Source: an uncultured Bacillota bacterium (GTDB lineage: Bacteria; Bacillota; Limnochordia; Limnochordales; ZCTH02-B6). From it: DNA of 7,967 nucleotides. Shown in pieces: positions 6,209 through 7,967 of this stretch. Numbering within the stretch: position 1 is the first letter of the stretch; every line of letters begins with the position of its first letter. The notes beneath the pieces are model-generated. The model was not told the DNA's origin, searched no databases, and saw only the letters and a program-made list of their open reading frames with translations. The translations under genes and the position numbers were made by a program. The stretch lies in NCBI GenBank assembly GCA_937916565.1, contig CALFSR010000100.1, positions 1-7,967 on the forward strand, read 5' to 3'.

Positions 6209-7728
6209 AGGAAGTACGGACCCGGTATGCCCCGAGTCCCACCGGCTACCTGCACGTGGGCGGGGCCCGGACGGCCTTGTTCAACTGGCTTTTTGCCCGC
6301 CACCACGGCGGCACGTTTGTGCTGCGCATCGAGGATACGGACTTGGTGCGCTCCACCGAAGAGTCGACCCGCGCGATCATCGATGCCCTCAAGTGGCTCC
6401 AGATCGATTGGGACGAAGGACCGGGCGCCGGGGGTCCCTACGGTCCTTACGTGCAGAGCGAGCGACTGCACATTTACCGGCAGTACGTGGACCAGCTTTT
6501 GGCCGAAGGCAAGGCGTACCGCTGCTACTGCACGCCCGAGGAGCTCAAGGAGCGGCGGGAGAGGCTCTTGGCCGAGGGCAAGGCGCCGATGTACGATCGG
6601 CATTGCCTGCACCTTTCGGAGGAGGAGCGGGCGCGCCTTGCGGCCGAGCGCCCGGCGGTCGTCCGGTTCCTGTCGCCGGATGAGGGGGAGGTGCGGTTCC
6701 ACGACCACATCCGCGGCGAGTGCGTGTTTGAGAACAAGGTCTTGGACGATCTCGTCATCCTTAAGTCCGACGGCTGGCCGACGTACAACTTCGCCGTCGT
6801 CGTGGACGACCACCTGATGCGCATTACTCACGTCATCCGGGGCGAGGACCACCTCACCAACACCGCGCGCCAGATCCAGCTCTACCAGGCGCTGGGCTGG
6901 GATGTGCCCGAGTTCGCGCACGTGCCGCTCATCCTGGGCACGGACCGGACCCGCCTGTCCAAGCGCCATGGCGCGGTTTCGGTGGGGCACTACCGGGATG
7001 AGGGCTTCCTGCCCGAGGCGATGGTCAACTATTTGGCCTTGCTGGGCTGGTCGTACGATGACCGGACGGAGCTCTTCAGCCGTGAGCAGCTCGTCGAGTA
7101 CTTTTCGCTGGAACGGGTTTCCAAGCACGGCGCCATCTTTGACCTCAAGAAACTCGAGTGGATGAACGGCGTGTACATCCGGGAGACTCCCCTGGAGCGG
7201 CTGGCTGAGCTCGCGCACGAGCGGCTCAAGGAGGCGGAGCTCGTGCCGGAGGAGCTCGACGATGAGCTGCGCGCCCGCCTTGTGCGCATCATGGAGCCGC
7301 TCCAGACCCGCATTAAGACTCTGGGCGAGATCGTGCCCGCGACCCGGTTCTTCTTTACCGATGACATCGAGTTCGACGCCAAGGCGGTGGAGAAGTTCCT
7401 GCGCCGGGATTACGTCCCAGGGCTGTTCGCAAAGCTCATCGCGCGGCTCCTGGAGCTTCATCCGTGGGACGGCGCCGGCATCGAGCAGCTGTTCAAAGGC
7501 TTGGCGGAGGAGTACGGCGCGAAGCTCGGCGACGTCATCCAGCCGGCGCGGGTCGCCTTGACGGGAACGTCCGTCAGCCCACCCATCCACGACGTCATCC
7601 ATATCCTCGGGCGCACCCGCACGTGTGAACGATTGCGCCGGGGTGCCGAGATGGCGAAAGGCGAAGCGACGGATCCTGCCGCGGGTGGCGCTGGGGCGTC
7701 CGCGGCCGCTCGCGCCGCGGATGCCTGA
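6205..7728 (+). CDS. gltX: Glutamyl-tRNA synthetase (glutamate--tRNA ligase)
   Basis: This 507-residue class I aminoacyl-tRNA synthetase attaches glutamate to tRNA-Glu, and in organisms without GlnRS also to tRNA-Gln. It has the HIGH-type motif in PSPTGYLHVGG (10-20), VLRIEDTD (39-46), WPTYNFAVVVDDH (191-203), HVIRGEDHL (209-217) and the KMSKS-type motif RLSKRHG (250-256). A zinc-site pattern like that of E. coli GluRS is intact: Cys107, Cys109, Cys134 and His136. The second half (about 320-480) is the helical anticodon-binding region, ending at PIHDVIHILGRTRTCERLRRG. An extra Ala/Gly-rich tail of about 22 residues follows. The ATG overlaps the mtnA stop (ATGA), with AGGAG (6188-6192) a rather distant 12 nt upstream, consistent with translational coupling. 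Whether it is discriminating or non-discriminating cannot be decided from the sequence alone, but a tRNA-Gln gene lies just downstream. Confidence 0.97.
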   Translation: MKEVRTRYAPSPTGYLHVGGARTALFNWLFARHHGGTFVLRIEDTDLVRSTEESTRAIIDALKWLQIDWDEGPGAGGPYGPYVQSERLHIYRQYVDQLLAEGKAYRCYCTPEELKERRERLLAEGKAPMYDRHCLHLSEEERARLAAERPAVVRFLSPDEGEVRFHDHIRGECVFENKVLDDLVILKSDGWPTYNFAVVVDDHLMRITHVIRGEDHLTNTARQIQLYQALGWDVPEFAHVPLILGTDRTRLSKRHGAVSVGHYRDEGFLPEAMVNYLALLGWSYDDRTELFSREQLVEYFSLERVSKHGAIFDLKKLEWMNGVYIRETPLERLAELAHERLKEAELVPEELDDELRARLVRIMEPLQTRIKTLGEIVPATRFFFTDDIEFDAKAVEKFLRRDYVPGLFAKLIARLLELHPWDGAGIEQLFKGLAEEYGAKLGDVIQPARVALTGTSVSPPIHDVIHILGRTRTCERLRRGAEMAKGEATDPAAGGAGASAAARAADA

Positions 7729-7731
7729 CGA

Positions 7732-7747
7732 GGCCGGCGCGCCGGCC
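7732..7747. repeat. 16-bp perfect palindrome after gltX
   Basis: GGCCGGCGCGCCGGCC reads identically on both strands and starts 3 nt after the gltX stop codon. It has no spacer, so it is more likely a protein target or a chance GC-rich palindrome than an RNA hairpin terminator. Confidence 0.6.
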
Positions 7748-7774
7748 CGTGCATGAGGGAAGAAGCGTGAGCCC

Positions 7775-7818
7775 GCTGGGTTTCCCGGGTGCGCGAATCG
7801 CTTCCCGGGAAACCCGGC
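7775..7818. repeat. Long GC-rich inverted repeat in the gltX 3' region
   Basis: The left arm 7778-7789 (GGGTTTCCCGGG) is the exact reverse complement of the right arm 7804-7815 (CCCGGGAAACCC). Three more pairs (one G-U) extend the stem outward to 7775/7818. The 14-nt spacer could form a small inner stem, GCG 7791-7793 with CGC 7799-7801. The transcript should fold into a very stable hairpin. No T-run follows, so it is not a classical intrinsic terminator; it may protect the 3' end of the mRNA, cause pausing, or be a dispersed palindromic repeat. Confidence 0.7.
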
Positions 7819-7875
7819 ATCCTTGGCGCGCAGGGCAGGCGGGGCGCCGGGCCGCAAGGGCCGGCGAGGAAAGCA

Positions 7876-7901
7876 AAAGGCACCTCGAAAGAGGTGCCTT
7901 T
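7876..7901. terminator. Bidirectional intrinsic terminator between gltX and tRNA-Gln
   Basis: An 11-bp perfect stem (AAAGGCACCTC, 7876-7886, with GAGGTGCCTTT, 7891-7901) is closed by a GAAA tetraloop. On the plus strand the stem ends in TTT followed by CCTGTTT. On the minus strand it ends in TTTTGCTTT. It can therefore stop gltX transcription from the left and tRNA-Gln transcription from the right. Confidence 0.9.
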
Positions 7902-7907
7902 CCTGTT

Positions 7908-7967
7908 TGGCTGGGAGACTAGGATTCGAACCTAGACTACCAGGGCCAGAACCTGGCGGGCTGCCGT
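7908..7967 (-). tRNA. tRNA-Gln (anticodon CUG), 5' end cut by window edge
   Basis: Reading the minus strand, the 3' 60 nt of a tRNA are visible. The encoded CCA end is at 7910-7908, and the discriminator is G73 (7911). The 3' acceptor strand TCTCCCA predicts a 5' strand TGGGAGA with the weak U1-A72 pair typical of tRNA-Gln. The T-arm is CTAGG-TTCGAAT-CCTAG, followed upstream by a 4-nt variable loop TAGT. The anticodon arm is CCAGG-TTCTGGC-CCTGG, with anticodon CTG at loop positions 34-36, reading CAG codons. The D-loop remnant ACGGCA and D-stem GCCC reach the window end. The missing part is the acceptor 5' strand and the first half of the D-arm. The gene converges on gltX and shares its terminator. 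A short variable loop excludes tRNA-Leu and tRNA-Ser. Confidence 0.92.

Noticed and set aside
6145..7857. A 570-residue open frame on the minus strand across gltX
   Set aside because: It lies entirely opposite gltX and its flanks, resembles no family I know, and is the expected antisense shadow of GC-rich codon use. gltX has full motif support.
7767..7922. A 51-codon GTG-started frame after gltX with an AGGGAAG-like site
   Set aside because: It would read through the inverted repeat, the intrinsic terminator and into the tRNA gene, so it is very unlikely to be a protein.

Overview
The window is a gene-dense, high-GC stretch of bacterial DNA. Every protein gene is on the plus strand, the gaps are short, Shine-Dalgarno sites are mostly strong, and two neighbouring gene pairs overlap by ATGA. 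The gene content fits a high-GC Bacillota-type (possibly thermophilic) lineage: a Dpp/Opp-type peptide transporter, an AtuA/DUF4387 pair, mtnA, and gltX next to a tRNA-Gln. No taxonomic marker gene is fully visible, so the lineage is inference.

Positions 1-2255 hold the end of a DppB/DppC-type ABC transporter: the last 55 residues of a permease, then the two ATPases (DppD-like and DppF-like), 4 nt apart and overlapping respectively. The binding protein and the other permease are presumably upstream. Positions 2319-4950 continue in the same direction with a class I glutamine amidotransferase-like hydrolase (peptidase C26 / PuuD family), an AtuA-family (DUF1446) protein and a small DUF4387 protein. 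The likely reading is one uptake-plus-catabolism operon: the transporter imports a peptide-like or amide-containing compound, the C26 enzyme cleaves a gamma-glutamyl or related amide bond, and the AtuA/DUF4387 pair, whose reaction I do not know, acts on the product. This is the least described part of the window.

Positions 4951-5095 are a 145-nt gap with GC-rich inverted repeats. A housekeeping unit follows: mtnA (methylthioribose-1-phosphate isomerase, methionine salvage) overlaps gltX (glutamyl-tRNA synthetase) by ATGA. After gltX lie a 16-bp palindrome, a long GC-rich inverted repeat, and a clean intrinsic terminator that can work in both directions. It separates gltX from a convergent tRNA-Gln(CUG) on the minus strand, cut by the right edge of the window. 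No insertion sequence, CRISPR array, phage gene or riboswitch was recognised, and no stretch over 300 bases lacks a gene.
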